Below are positions 44,846 through 58,096 of a stretch of 64,000 nucleotides of DNA, one piece after another. Position 1 is the first letter of the stretch. Every line of letters begins with the position of its first letter. This DNA comes from Calothrix sp. PCC 7716 (GTDB taxonomy: Bacteria > Cyanobacteriota > Cyanobacteriia > Cyanobacteriales > Nostocaceae), in NCBI RefSeq assembly GCF_019977735.1, contig NZ_AP025018.1:1178001-1242000 (forward strand). Direction: 5' to 3'. A model generated the notes under the pieces. The model was not told where the DNA came from. It did not search any database and saw only the letters and a list, made by a program, of their open reading frames with translations. A program made the translations under genes and the position numbers.

Positions 44846-46416
44846 ATGCCAGAATCGGTAGCCGATAAAACCCCAATGCCAATCACAATTCGTAGGCGCC
44901 ACATTGACCCACCAGGTTTGTGGATAGTCATTGTGATTGGTTCTGTCGTGTTACACTCACTAGTACTTTGGTTAATGTTTACATCCAAATTAAATATAGT
45001 GGGTCGTAGGTCAAATGCAGCGACACCAATTAAGATAGTAGAGGTTGTGCCCACAATTAAAGCCAAAGCGAAACCTAGAGTAATCGCGCAAAAACCAAAA
45101 GTACAACCCAAACTACAATCAAAACCGATTCAAGTTAAACCTGAAATTAAAACTCAACCAGTTCCTGCTCAACCACCTCAAAACCGAACATCTCAACCTG
45201 GTACAATTGCATTTACCGACAGGCTACCCGTCAAAAAGCCTGTTAACAAATCACCATTAGCTCAAAAACAGCGTTCTCTACCATCCATCAAACCAAAATT
45301 AGAGCCAAAAGTCGCAATAATACCCAAAAAACCTGTCAATACAGAGCCTAAAAAACCAAATATTGCAGAACAAAGGCGCCTGCAAAGACTTGCAGAACAA
45401 CAACGTTTACAAAGACTTGCAGAACAACAGCGTCTACAAGAACTCGCACAACAAAGGCGCTTTGATCAACTTGTTCAACAACAACGTCAACAAGAACTCG
45501 CAGAACAACGACGCTTTGATCAACTTCTCCAACAACAACGTACTCAAGAGCTAGCAGAACAACGGCGCCTACAAAAACTTGCCGTCAACAAGAACTCGCA
45601 GAACAACGACGCTTTGATCAACTTCTCCAACAACAACGTACTCAAGAGCTAGCAGAACAACGGCGCCTACAAAAACTTGCCCAACAACAACGTCAACAAG
45701 AACTCGCAGAACAACGACGCTTTGATCAACTTCTCCAACAACAACGTACTCAAGAACTTGCAGAACAACAGCGTCTACAAAAACTTGCCCAACAACAGCG
45801 TCAACAACAAATTGACGCACAACGGCGAACAGAAGATGTTGTAAGAAATCAGGCAAAACTACCTGTAAATACTGCACCTGTAGAAATATCTGGAAATCCA
45901 GATACACCATTTTCTAGACCCACACAAAAACCGACACCAACCGAAGCACCAGCGACCACAATAGCAGATAGTACTTCTGTTCAAGGAGGATTTATACTGG
46001 CAAACTTGTTGCCTGTAGATGAAGAAGCACAAAAGGGACTTAACGCAGGAACTACAAGACTTGTAGTAAACCCTAAACTTCAAGAAACAACAAATACTCC
46101 GAAAAAATTACCCGTACTTAACGAACAAGACAAAAAACTGGTAACACAACCGATAAAATGTGGTGTTCTGTTATCTATCGATGCCAGTGGTAATATTTTT
46201 AGTCCTAGAGAAGGTTTTCCAGGTATTAAAGCGTCGAGCGATGTACCTGGAACCGGAGACTTGTGTCAAAGATATGTAGACGAGTACTTCAAACTGAACA
46301 AGGAAAATATCAGAATTTCACCAGGTAGAGATATTGATGGGATTCCCTCAGCCGGTCAATTGTTTAGACACATTACAATACAACCAGCGGCGCCGGAAAA
46401 TAAAAATCCTAGTTAA
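44846..46416 (+). pseudogene. TonB-like protein with glutamine/arginine repeats, frameshifted
   Basis: Starting at 44846 the protein has an RRR cluster, a membrane helix (LWIVIVIGSVVLHSLVLWLMF), a proline/lysine-rich linker and repeats such as RRLQRLAEQQ and RRFDQLLQQQ. At about 45584 one repeat lacks the ten bases CAACAACAAC found in the others, and the frame stops at 45652. A second frame is open from 45592 to 46416 and supplies the missing repeats and a C-terminal domain (CGVLLSIDASGNIFSP, LCQRYVDEYF). The parent gene would encode about 526 residues. It may be a pseudogene, a slipped allele or an assembly error. Confidence 0.8.
45488..45800 (+). repeat. Coding tandem repeats of about 98-108 bp
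   Basis: Three near-identical copies of the unit with CAAGAACTCGCAGAAC and TTTGATCAACTTCTCC follow one another at about 45488, 45585 and 45690. Copy two is short by ten bases at its start, creating the frameshift described for the TonB-like gene. Repeat length and near-identity make slippage or copy-number change likely. Confidence 0.8.
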
Positions 46417-46477
46417 ATACTTGCTTTTTACTCGACGTCATGTTATATTTTGAAAGTTGAATAAAATTCACAAACCT

Positions 46478-46548
46478 GCGGGTGTAGTTTAGTGGTAAAA
46501 CCTTAGCCTTCCAAGCTAATGATAGGGGTTCGATTCCCCTCACCCGCT
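46478..46548 (+). tRNA. trnG: tRNA-Gly, anticodon UCC
   Basis: A 71-nt cloverleaf. The acceptor stem is GCGGGTG at 46478-46484 paired with CACCCGC at 46541-46547. The anticodon loop is CTTCCAA with anticodon TCC, and the T arm is AGGGGTTCGATTCCCCT. CCA is not encoded. No copy of its 3' end was seen downstream, so there is no sign of an integration event. Confidence 0.95.
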
Positions 46549-46669
46549 TCATGAGAACTAAAGTTAAGTTATTCGTTGAGATTTATTTGCATAGCAGAAT
46601 GACACGAGGCTCAAATTTCGTTAGTATTTGGGAAAGGTCATTTTAATTGATATTGAAACATTTTTAAAC

Positions 46670-46993
46670 ATGAAACCCTTATCATCCAGCGTACCAGCTA
46701 TAACAGTCAAGATTTCCATTGAGTCAAGTTTGAATGGCGAACCCAATGGTCAGTTAAGTCAGAATACGATGTTGCTGCTTCAATGTTTAAATTCTCTTAA
46801 CACACTTTCAGCAACTACTCCAGAAGGTTTGAAAGAAGCATCTGAAGCGTTAGAAAGTATGGTTAAATATTATATACAACTTGCGGATGATATGCAGCAA
46901 ACCAGTTTGCCCCCCCAAAAAAAGTTAGAAGTAATCAAGGGAAACATATTGCCAAGCGTTGTCAACCCGCCTCTAATTATGGATTTTGAATAG
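46670..46993 (+). CDS. Unknown small protein before the SQDCDL gene
   Basis: A 107-residue protein if started at ATG 46670; the frame opens at TTG 46628. The C-terminal half is helical (LLLQCLNSLNTLSATTPEGLKEASEALESMV). No domain is recognised. It lies 8 bp upstream of the next gene, so the two are probably one operon. Confidence 0.55.
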   Translation: MKPLSSSVPAITVKISIESSLNGEPNGQLSQNTMLLLQCLNSLNTLSATTPEGLKEASEALESMVKYYIQLADDMQQTSLPPQKKLEVIKGNILPSVVNPPLIMDFE

Positions 46994-47001
46994 CTTTTAC
47001 T

Positions 47002-47592
47002 ATGCCCGAAAATTTAATTTATAGAGCATCCGATGAAAAAGAGGCTCTTAGACAAGGGGAAATTTTAACTGGAGTGGTACAATTTAAACCTATTCCAGAA
47101 CTAAATTCTACTCTTGAAAATATAAATTTTGAACCGATAGTCCACTTGTATGCAATCATTGTAAGTCAAGATTGCGATTTAGATTGGGATTATTCTGCTA
47201 GACAAAATCAAGACAAACCGCATAAATTGTTAAATTCTATATTATTTTGTCAACTTTATACGGCTCAAAATATTCGTACTGATAAAACACTTCAAATAAA
47301 TTCAAAAGAGTGGGGTTTAGTTCAATCAAACCGTAATCAACAATACCATTTTTTTGAGAAAATTCCTTCTGAATGTGAATTTAATCAAGAAGGTTTACCA
47401 GAATTAACAGCCGATTTCAAAAGAGTTTTTGCGATTGATGCAGAATTTTTATACCATCAAATTAATAATAAAATTGCTTGCCGACGTACAGTTCTTAAAA
47501 GTCCATATTTAGAAGATTTTTCGCATCGTTATCGTAACTATCATGGACGTATAGCACTTCCGGCACAACATGAAAGCGAAAAGGAAGCATAA
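47002..47592 (+). CDS. Unknown protein with a VSQDCDLDWDY motif
   Basis: A 196-residue soluble protein. It starts MPENLIYRASDEKEALRQGEILTGV and contains IIVSQDCDLDWDY, a motif conserved in a family I cannot name. FCQLYTAQNIR and RTVLKSPYLEDFSHRYRNYHGRIALP are also suggestive of a conserved fold. No membrane or signal segment is seen. It pairs with the small upstream gene. Confidence 0.6.
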   Translation: MPENLIYRASDEKEALRQGEILTGVVQFKPIPELNSTLENINFEPIVHLYAIIVSQDCDLDWDYSARQNQDKPHKLLNSILFCQLYTAQNIRTDKTLQINSKEWGLVQSNRNQQYHFFEKIPSECEFNQEGLPELTADFKRVFAIDAEFLYHQINNKIACRRTVLKSPYLEDFSHRYRNYHGRIALPAQHESEKEA

Positions 47593-47659
47593 AAAACTGC
47601 ATGCCAATCTGTCCTCAGATGTGCCACAATCCATTAAAATTAATCACGTAGAATAGTTG

Positions 47660-48910
47660 TTATAACCATTTAGTGACTTCAGGCGCCGTTTGATTGAGTA
47701 ATTTACCTTGAGAAATAACATACCGTGGTTTGCTCCTCTTCCGTATTGCATCATAATAGCTATCGGTATCGAGTACAATTAGCGATGCGGGTTTGCCTAC
47801 CTCAATACCATATATATCTTCGACGTGTAATGTTTTAGCGCCGTTTGTTGTCACCATTTCATAACAAGCGTTAATTTCAGGTATTCCGGTCATTTGACAT
47901 ACGTGAACACCCATATGGGCAACATCGAGCATATTACCTGTACCTAAGCTGTACCAAGGGTCTTGGATACAGTCGTGTCCAAAGCTGACATTTAAGCCGT
48001 TTTGCCAAAGTTCTTTAACGCGCGTAACACCCCGACGTTTAGGATAAGTATCAGCACGTCCTTGTAAAGTGATGTTGATGAGTGGATTAGCAATGAAGTT
48101 AATTTGTGCGCGTTGCAAAAATCCCATTAATTTAAATGCGTAGGCATTATTATATGAGCCGAAAGCAGTTGTATGACTTGCTGTAACTCGGTTTCCGGTT
48201 CCTGTACGTATGGCACAAGCTGCTACTACTTCGAGAAACCGTGACTGTTCGTCGTCTACTTCGTCACAATGAATATCTATTAAACGGTCGTATTGTTCTG
48301 CTAATTCAAAGATTCGCTCAACTGATTTTACACCCCAATCACGGGTAAGTTCGTAATGTGGTATTCCACCCACTACATCGGCGCCCATTTGTAAAGCTTT
48401 TTCTAGTAGCGCTTCATTTTGAGGATGAGAATAAATACCATCTTGAGGAAATGCTACTACTTGCACTGTTATCCAATCTTTGACAGTATCGCGCGCTTCG
48501 AGTAAACCTTGTAGTGCAATTAAAGAAGGTTCACTAACATCAGCGTGTGTCCGCACAAACAAAATTCCATATTCAGCTTGTTGCTTTAGAGTCTCTATAG
48601 CACGTGCTTTAATATCTTCTAACGATAAATTTTGTTTGCGCTCACTCCAAATTTGAATACCTTCAAATAGTGTACCGCTTTGGTTCCAGCGAGGTGTACC
48701 AGCAGTTAACGCCGAGTCTAAATGAATATGTGACTCAACAAAAGGTGGCGAAACCAACTTACCATCTATATTAAGTTCCATCGACGCATCGCCATTAATA
48801 GCTTCGGCAATCTCTACAATCAAACCGTCTAGTATACCAATATCAACACTCGAACTATCCGGCGCCGTTACCAGTTTAGCTTGACGCAGCAGCAAATCAT
48901 AACTAGTCAT
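47660..48910 (-). CDS. codA: Cytosine deaminase-like amidohydrolase
   Basis: A 416-residue enzyme of the CodA type. Metal and active-site segments are VESHIHLDSAL (HxH), GGIPHYE, DIHCDEVDD (His and Glu), TASHTTAFG, and SFGHDCIQDPWYSLGTGNML (catalytic Asp). The end of the protein also matches E. coli CodA (AHMGVHVCQMTGIPEIN). It would deaminate cytosine or related isoguanine-type bases. It stands alone. Confidence 0.9.
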   Translation of the reverse strand: MTSYDLLLRQAKLVTAPDSSSVDIGILDGLIVEIAEAINGDASMELNIDGKLVSPPFVESHIHLDSALTAGTPRWNQSGTLFEGIQIWSERKQNLSLEDIKARAIETLKQQAEYGILFVRTHADVSEPSLIALQGLLEARDTVKDWITVQVVAFPQDGIYSHPQNEALLEKALQMGADVVGGIPHYELTRDWGVKSVERIFELAEQYDRLIDIHCDEVDDEQSRFLEVVAACAIRTGTGNRVTASHTTAFGSYNNAYAFKLMGFLQRAQINFIANPLINITLQGRADTYPKRRGVTRVKELWQNGLNVSFGHDCIQDPWYSLGTGNMLDVAHMGVHVCQMTGIPEINACYEMVTTNGAKTLHVEDIYGIEVGKPASLIVLDTDSYYDAIRKRSKPRYVISQGKLLNQTAPEVTKWL

Positions 48911-49004
48911 TACTCATATCCCCCTGAAAATAATAATACCATTTGACAACAAAGTTACCATAGTGTGAATTATTGCTGTAAATTTGGGAACAATTAACTA
49001 GGGG

Positions 49005-51512
49005 ATGCAAATCTTATACAACTTCGTGCGTAAAGATGATTCAGAAACTCTTTATGCAAATCGCCAACCGTTTTATTACTTAATAATTAATTTATGCGTT
49101 AATCTGACTACGTTATATTACTTAGCTAAATTGTTGCCACTCATGAACCACCATAAGAATGAAAACTCGAATCAAACTTTCAAATTACAAAAGCCAGGAG
49201 TTATGGTACTTCAATGGCTATTCAAATTTGTAAATAAAAGTAATCACTTGGGCATTCAAAAAAAAATTTTGTTTGGGTATATTATTGCATTATTAATAGT
49301 GATGTTTGGTAGTTTATTACCTATTATAATTGCTGATTCTTTTCAAGCGCAGGCCAATGAATATCGTATTCGAGTGCGACGTGAGCGTAAACTGTTAGGT
49401 GATTTACGTGCGGATACACTAAGCTTATTAACTATAACAAGTTTCCCATCCTCACTTCAAAAACCTAAAAATTTTCAACAGGCAAAGGCAACAGCACTGA
49501 CGCGAATCACACAAAGTAAACAATTATTTACAAAGTTAAATCAGAAATCTCATAAATCATCAAATCAAATTTTTAAACATTTATTTGCAAAATATAAAGA
49601 AAATTACTTAGATTATCTTCAAGAGTTAGAGAATCTTTTAAATAAAACTGAAAATAGATTATTAGAAAGACAGATGTTTCGAGTTAAAGAGTCATTTTCT
49701 AATTTATATAGTAGTAATGATACAGAAGAAACACAAGAATTTGTACATCAACTAGGAAGTGTAATTGAAATAACCGAGAAACAAGAAGAAATAGCTGAAG
49801 AAGACTTAAGTCGCGCGCAATTAATCAGAATAATCATAATTATTATTGGTATTAATATTACAATTGTGCTGTCATATTTATTTATACGCTATCTAAGTTA
49901 TACAATTACAAGTCCAATCACAAACATTATTAAAGTTACTAAGCAAGCAAGTAATCAAGCTAAAACTAAATCTAATTTTGACTGCAAACTTTTTGTTACT
50001 AAAGATGTTAGTCAAGATAATGATATATCACAACTTGCTAATTGTATCAATGAACTATTAAATCAATTTCAAACAGTTGTTGAAGAGCAAAAAAAGACAG
50101 AAGCAAGTTTAGATGGAGCAAATCAAGCTAAAAGTAAATTTTTGGCTTCGATGAGTCATGAATTAAGGACACCCCTCAATGGTATTCTTGGTTATGCCCA
50201 AATTTTAGCAAATTCTCAAAACTTAACAGAAGAACAAAAACATGGAATTAAAACTATATATGAATGTGGATTTCATTTGCTGAATTTAATCAATGACATA
50301 TTAGATTTATCTAAAATGGAAGCGCGCAAAATGGAGCTACAACTTGTAGATATTCATTTACCTTCGTTTCTTCAAGGAGTTGTAGAAATTTGTCGAATTA
50401 AAGCTGAACAGAAAGGTATTGATTTTGTTTATGAGTCACCAAACAACTTACCAGCAGGAATTAGTATAGACAAAAAAAGATTACGACAGGTATTAATAAA
50501 TTTACTTACTAACGCTATTAAATTTACTGATACAGGGTGCGTAAAACTACAAGTTAAGTTTGCTGAGAGTAAACCTAATTATGTAAAACTTAACTTTGCT
50601 GTTGTGGATACGGGCGTTGGAATGAACACCAACCAAATAAAAATGATATTTTCTCCTTTTGAGCAAGTAGTCAATAATGATAGACCCAACGAAGGGAATG
50701 GTTTAGGGTTGACGATAAGTCAAAAAATAGTAGAAATGATGGGCAGTAATATTCAAGTCAAAAGTCAAGTGGGAGTTGGGACTTTATTTGAATTTGAGCT
50801 TGAATCCCGATTAGCTGAAGACTGGACAGAAAGTAGTACTATCACTAGTCGGGGTAAAATCATTGGTTATTCAGACCTAGAGAAAAAGATATTAATCGTT
50901 GATGATTCTTGGGAAAACCGTTCATTATTTATTAGTTTACTCGAACCGCTTGGTTTTGCAGTTATCGAAGCTAGTAATGGTAAGGAGGGAATAGATAGAG
51001 CAAAGCAACATCATCCTGACATGATTATTTCTGACATTACTATGCCTATTATGAATGGGTGGGAAATGCTTGCTAAAATGCGTCAATCTGAACTTTTTCA
51101 AGATACTGTCATCATTATTGCATCACCAAATGTGTATGAAATTAACCGTCAAAAAACTATTGATGCAGGCGCCGATGGGTTTTTAACTCGACCTGTACAA
51201 CCAGAAGAACTATATAACATGTTAACCAAACATCTTAAAATTAATTGGACTTATGCGGCGCCTCCTGTTGAATCATCGAGTGAAGCTGTAACAGTATTTA
51301 CCAGCGCAATGGTAATACCGCCAGTTTCAGATTTAACATTGTTACTTGAATACGCTCGCAAAGGGCAAATCAAAGGCATAAAACAAGAATTGGAAAAAAT
51401 TGCCAGAATGGATGAGAAATATCACATCTTTGTAAGGCAGCTGAATAAGTATGCGAAGAATCTTAACATCCAAAAAATCAGAAACTTTATACAAGAGTAT
51501 ATACGAAATTAA
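49005..51512 (+). CDS. Membrane hybrid histidine kinase
   Basis: A hybrid sensor. Position 49005 is the earliest start; ATG 49143 (MNHHKNENSNQ) would give about 789 residues and is equally likely. From the 835-residue frame: helix at about 88-108 (ILFGYIIALLIVMFGSLL), a periplasmic helical sensor, second helix at about 270-293, HAMP-like linker, HisKA (MSHELRTPLNGILG near 381), HATPase (NLLTNAIKFT, VVDTGVGM, GNGLGLTIS), then receiver (IISDITMPIMNG). The C-terminal segment is probably a small helical domain without HPt His. It precedes another REC-kinase gene by 50 bp. Confidence 0.9.
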   Translation: MQILYNFVRKDDSETLYANRQPFYYLIINLCVNLTTLYYLAKLLPLMNHHKNENSNQTFKLQKPGVMVLQWLFKFVNKSNHLGIQKKILFGYIIALLIVMFGSLLPIIIADSFQAQANEYRIRVRRERKLLGDLRADTLSLLTITSFPSSLQKPKNFQQAKATALTRITQSKQLFTKLNQKSHKSSNQIFKHLFAKYKENYLDYLQELENLLNKTENRLLERQMFRVKESFSNLYSSNDTEETQEFVHQLGSVIEITEKQEEIAEEDLSRAQLIRIIIIIIGINITIVLSYLFIRYLSYTITSPITNIIKVTKQASNQAKTKSNFDCKLFVTKDVSQDNDISQLANCINELLNQFQTVVEEQKKTEASLDGANQAKSKFLASMSHELRTPLNGILGYAQILANSQNLTEEQKHGIKTIYECGFHLLNLINDILDLSKMEARKMELQLVDIHLPSFLQGVVEICRIKAEQKGIDFVYESPNNLPAGISIDKKRLRQVLINLLTNAIKFTDTGCVKLQVKFAESKPNYVKLNFAVVDTGVGMNTNQIKMIFSPFEQVVNNDRPNEGNGLGLTISQKIVEMMGSNIQVKSQVGVGTLFEFELESRLAEDWTESSTITSRGKIIGYSDLEKKILIVDDSWENRSLFISLLEPLGFAVIEASNGKEGIDRAKQHHPDMIISDITMPIMNGWEMLAKMRQSELFQDTVIIIASPNVYEINRQKTIDAGADGFLTRPVQPEELYNMLTKHLKINWTYAAPPVESSSEAVTVFTSAMVIPPVSDLTLLLEYARKGQIKGIKQELEKIARMDEKYHIFVRQLNKYAKNLNIQKIRNFIQEYIRN

Positions 51513-51562
51513 AAAAAATGAGTTAAATTATTATTATATATAAATATTGATACATCAAAACA

Positions 51563-52936
51563 ATGCAAAACTATAATTCAGAACAAAGTCCAAATATTAG
51601 ACCAGTAGAAACTATTTTAGTAATTGATGATAGTCCAACCAACTTAGAAGTTTTATATACAACATTATCAGATGCTGGATATGAAGTATTAGTGGAAATG
51701 GATGGTTATTCGGGTATCGAGCAAGCACAAAATAACCCACCAGATTTAATATTGCTCGATATTATGATGCCAAAAATTAACGGTTATGAGGCTTGTCGCA
51801 AACTGCAATCAAACCCAATCACCAAAGATATCCCTATCATCTTTATGACAGCTTTATCTGACACCGTCGAAAAAGTCAAAGGTTTTCAAATGGGAGCAGT
51901 TGACTATATAACTAAACCATTTCAGCAAGAAGAAGTAATCGCGCGTATTAATGTGCAATTAAAGCTACGACGTTTAAATTTAGAGTTAGACCACCAAAAA
52001 CAGAAATTAGAGGAACGAGTAGTAGAAAGAACTGCTGAACTATCGGAAGCGTTAGAAGAACTTCAACAAACCCAGTTACAACTAGTACAAACCGAGAAAA
52101 TATCGTCATTAGGACAAATGGTTGCAGGGGTTGCTCATGAAGTCAACAATCCAATTGGTTTTATTTCAACTAACTTATATCATGCTAACCAATACGTAAA
52201 CGATTTAATAAATCTACTTAAACTGTATCGAGAAAAGTTTCCTGAACCAGGTGATGAAATTGAAGAAATAATTGAGTCAGTAGATTTAGACCATATTTCT
52301 GAAGACTTACCAAAATTAATTTCATCAATGAAATTAGGAAGTGACAGAATTCGCGGTATTATGCAGTCAATGCGTACCTACTCTCGTGCAGACGGGAAAG
52401 ACAAAAAAGCTGTAGACATCCACGAAGGTATCGAAACTACATTAATGATACTTCAGCACCGTCTTAAACCACAACCTAAGCGCCCAGCTATTCACGTTGT
52501 TAAAGAATACGGGAATTTACCTTTAATTGAATGTTACCCAGGACAACTTAACCAAGTGTTTATGAATTTAATCGCTAACGCTATCGATGCTATCGACGAA
52601 AGTGTTCCAGATAGAGACTGGGAGGGTGATAAAGGTAGACATTTAACTCCTGACAATGTAATGTTAGTTCCCTTAATCTGTATATGTACCACTGCTGATA
52701 AAGAAAACGTCACAATTCAAATTGGAGACAACGGCAAAGGCATGGATTTATCAATACGTGACCAAATATTCCAAGCTTTTTATACCACAAAACCCGAAGG
52801 TAAAGGTACTGGTTTAGGTCTTTCAATTAGTTATCAAATCATTACCGAAAAACATGGTGGCACCCTTGAATGTATTTCCTCACCTGGTAAAGGTACAGAG
52901 TTTATTATTCAACTTCCTTTTTATACTAAAAAGTAA
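51563..52936 (+). CDS. Receiver-histidine kinase
   Basis: A 457-residue soluble protein: N-terminal receiver (about residues 17-135, phospho-acceptor in LILLDIMMPK), a coiled-coil linker (VVERTAELSEALEELQQTQLQL), and a HWE/HisKA-like kinase with VAGVAHEVNNPIGF, MNLIANAIDAI, IGDNGKGMD and GTGLGLSIS. It may be phosphorylated by the hybrid kinase just upstream. Output partner genes are not in the window. It stops in front of a dispersed repeat. Confidence 0.92.
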   Translation: MQNYNSEQSPNIRPVETILVIDDSPTNLEVLYTTLSDAGYEVLVEMDGYSGIEQAQNNPPDLILLDIMMPKINGYEACRKLQSNPITKDIPIIFMTALSDTVEKVKGFQMGAVDYITKPFQQEEVIARINVQLKLRRLNLELDHQKQKLEERVVERTAELSEALEELQQTQLQLVQTEKISSLGQMVAGVAHEVNNPIGFISTNLYHANQYVNDLINLLKLYREKFPEPGDEIEEIIESVDLDHISEDLPKLISSMKLGSDRIRGIMQSMRTYSRADGKDKKAVDIHEGIETTLMILQHRLKPQPKRPAIHVVKEYGNLPLIECYPGQLNQVFMNLIANAIDAIDESVPDRDWEGDKGRHLTPDNVMLVPLICICTTADKENVTIQIGDNGKGMDLSIRDQIFQAFYTTKPEGKGTGLGLSISYQIITEKHGGTLECISSPGKGTEFIIQLPFYTKK

Positions 52937-52957
52937 GGTGGGCAGTGCCCACCCTAC
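52935..52957. repeat. GGTGGGCAGTGCCCACC palindrome
   Basis: The stop codon of the receiver-kinase gene abuts the palindrome AAGGTGGGCAGTGCCCACC. Other copies are at 25724-25748, 36791-36813 and 56352-56377, most of them touching a gene end. Confidence 0.8.
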
Positions 52958-53171
52958 TACACTGCCTGCCCACCCTATACTGTCTACCCTTAGTGAAAGA
53001 TTAATCTCCTTTACTTTGATTTGCATAAGTTTTGCTTGCCTAGAAATAGTTACATATAACCGCATCAATTAATCAAAACACTTGCGTAAAAGTTAGATAA
53101 ATTTTACGCACGGGAAGTTGTGATTTCCTCAGTGGCAAAGTTAAAATAGACACAAAAACGAGGCTTTGATT

Positions 53172-54230
53172 ATGAGCAGCATAGAAGTTGTTTTCAGTTT
53201 TGATACTACAGGCAGCATGTATCCTTGCTTAACACAAGTTCGACGAAGAATAAAAGAAACCGTGACTCGGTTAATGAATGAACTTCCGTTAATTAAGATT
53301 GGTATTATTGCACATGGTGACTATTGTGATGCAGGTTCGACGTATGTTACCAAGCATTTTAATTTATCAAGTCATATCGATGCAATTTGTAATTTTGTTC
53401 AAAACGTTGAACCAACGGGTGGTGGTGATGCACCTGAATGTTATGAATTAGTGTTACACGAAGCGCAATCTTTCAACTGGTCAGAGTCTGCTTCAAAATC
53501 TTTAGTATTAATTGGTGATGATATTCCTCATGCACCTGCACACAACCCACAAAAGTTAAATTGGCGCCAAGAAAGTAAGAAATTAGCAGACAAGGGTGTT
53601 ACAGTTTATGGGGTACAAGCTTTAAATCGTAGTCACGCAACACCATTTTATAAAGAATTAGCCGAACAATCGGGTGGTTTTCACGTTAATCTTGACCAAT
53701 TTTCATACATCACTGACTTATTTTTAGCAGTTTGTTATCAGCAGTCCTCAAATGAACAACTTCAAGCATATGAACAAGAAGTTGTAGCACAAGGTCGAAT
53801 GAGTCGCGGTTTGAATCGCATTTTTAACTCGATGATGAATCGTGAAGAAACTACGATCTTCCAAGCTGCTGATTTACGCGCGGTTTCTCCAGGTAGATTT
53901 CAGGTTTTAGATATTGACAATAATTCTTCGATTAAAGGATTTGTTTTAGAAAACGGTTTAAATTTCAAAGTCGGACGCGGTTTTTACGAGTTTACGAAAA
54001 CAGAAACTATCCAAGGATATAAAGAAATTGTTTTGATGGAGAGAACAACAGGAGACTTATTCGAGGGACAAGCAGCGCGCGAAATGCTGGGTTTACCAGA
54101 AGGTGAGACAGCACGTATAAAACCGAACAATCTAGAAAAGTACATGGTTTTTGTTCAAAGTACCTCTGCAAATCGTAAGTTAATCGGTGGTACAAAATTC
54201 CTCTACGAAGTAGAAGACTGGCATCGCTGA
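53172..54230 (+). CDS. von Willebrand factor A domain protein
   Basis: A 352-residue protein from ATG 53172 (MSSIEVVFSFDTTGSM); TTG 53166 would add two residues. The MIDAS metal site is DTTGS, with T in GGGDAPE and D in LIGDDIPHAP. The C-terminal half has no recognised fold. vWA proteins often scaffold or chelate complexes. It stands alone between the kinase gene and ligA. Confidence 0.88.
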   Translation: MSSIEVVFSFDTTGSMYPCLTQVRRRIKETVTRLMNELPLIKIGIIAHGDYCDAGSTYVTKHFNLSSHIDAICNFVQNVEPTGGGDAPECYELVLHEAQSFNWSESASKSLVLIGDDIPHAPAHNPQKLNWRQESKKLADKGVTVYGVQALNRSHATPFYKELAEQSGGFHVNLDQFSYITDLFLAVCYQQSSNEQLQAYEQEVVAQGRMSRGLNRIFNSMMNREETTIFQAADLRAVSPGRFQVLDIDNNSSIKGFVLENGLNFKVGRGFYEFTKTETIQGYKEIVLMERTTGDLFEGQAAREMLGLPEGETARIKPNNLEKYMVFVQSTSANRKLIGGTKFLYEVEDWHR

Positions 54231-54235
54231 CATAA

Positions 54236-57150
<2,915 letters not shown>

Positions 57151-57259
57151 AAATAGAGTTTCATTTTTACAAAGTTCGTCGTTCGTCATTTTAAAAATCA
57201 TACTACCCGCTGTCAACAAATTAAGATACAATTATAGAGATAATATAAAAATTGCTCAT

Positions 57260-57577
57260 ATGACACAGTTATCTCAAAAACGACGCTCGCGTATCTTGCC
57301 ACCAAAGCCAATGTCAGATGATGAAAGAGCTAGGCGCCAACTTAAAAGCGATGAACTAGCTATGCGCTGTAATGTAATCTTCGAGCGCTTGCGTCCACAG
57401 TTAGTAGAAACACATTACAACTGGCATATTGCCATTGACCCTGATAGCGAACAATATATAATTGACCCAAGTTTAAAAGGAATAACAGAAAAAATTGTAG
57501 AAGCATATGGTTATAGTGATGAGCCAAAGCTAACAATCTTTCGGTTAAACGATACGGGTTGCTGTGGGAAAATATGA
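57260..57577 (+). CDS. Unknown small protein before a retropepsin-like gene
   Basis: A 105-residue protein with a basic start (MTQLSQKRRSRILPPKP) and an acidic helical middle. No domain is recognised and it does not resemble the partner at 27.3 kb. Its stop overlaps the next start in ATGA (57574-57577), indicating coupled translation. Confidence 0.65.
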   Translation: MTQLSQKRRSRILPPKPMSDDERARRQLKSDELAMRCNVIFERLRPQLVETHYNWHIAIDPDSEQYIIDPSLKGITEKIVEAYGYSDEPKLTIFRLNDTGCCGKI

Positions 57578-57948
57578 TAGAAGGGCGGTTCACTGATGAC
57601 AAAGAATTAATTTTTGATATAGAGCTTGTTGCGACCAATGGTGAAAAATTCAAGATTGAAGCTTTATTAGATACTGGTTTTACAGATGGGTGGTTAGCAA
57701 TTAATACCCAAGATTTGGAAGCTTTAGGGTGGTCACTATTAACCTCACAGATTCAATTACAGACAGCACAAGGAAAAGCAAGGTTCAACATATACGAGGG
57801 TAAAATTATTATTGATTCCGTAGAAGTTATTATTCCAGTACATGTAGGTGATGACCTCCCTGATACTATCCTAGGTTCGTTTTGGTTAGATATTATCCAG
57901 TTGATTATAAATAAACAGAATGGCATATTCACACTTGAGATTTTGTAA
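57574..57948 (+). CDS. Retropepsin-like aspartic protease fold protein, second pair
   Basis: A 124-residue protein from ATG 57574; TTG 57559 is the upstream alternative. The clan AA signature is ALLDTGFTDGWLAI, and DDLPDTILGSFWLDII resembles the second conserved segment. No second DTG is present, so it would be expected to dimerise. It is coupled to the small basic gene by a 4-bp overlap. Confidence 0.8.
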   Translation: MIEGRFTDDKELIFDIELVATNGEKFKIEALLDTGFTDGWLAINTQDLEALGWSLLTSQIQLQTAQGKARFNIYEGKIIIDSVEVIIPVHVGDDLPDTILGSFWLDIIQLIINKQNGIFTLEIL

Positions 57949-57974
57949 AAAAATTATTGCACAAAGCCCCTGAT

Positions 57975-58010
57975 AATGAAACGGGCAGGGATGCCCATTC
58001 CACAAGATGT
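57975..58010. repeat. GGGCAGGGATGCCC element with TTCCACAAGATG tail
   Basis: A copy of the dispersed palindrome seen at 14387 and 63511. Its tail TTCCACAAGATG is the unit that is amplified at 63529-63648. Confidence 0.75.
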
Positions 58011-58096
58011 TTTATTAGATTTTTACAAGTCTATTATATTTTATGATGCTTTCTAAGCTTATAGAATATATTATGCAGTAGTTTGATGCGATATCT

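Noticed and set aside
46478-46548. tRNA-Gly as an integration site for an island
   Set aside because: No direct copy of the tRNA end was found downstream and no integrase gene is present.
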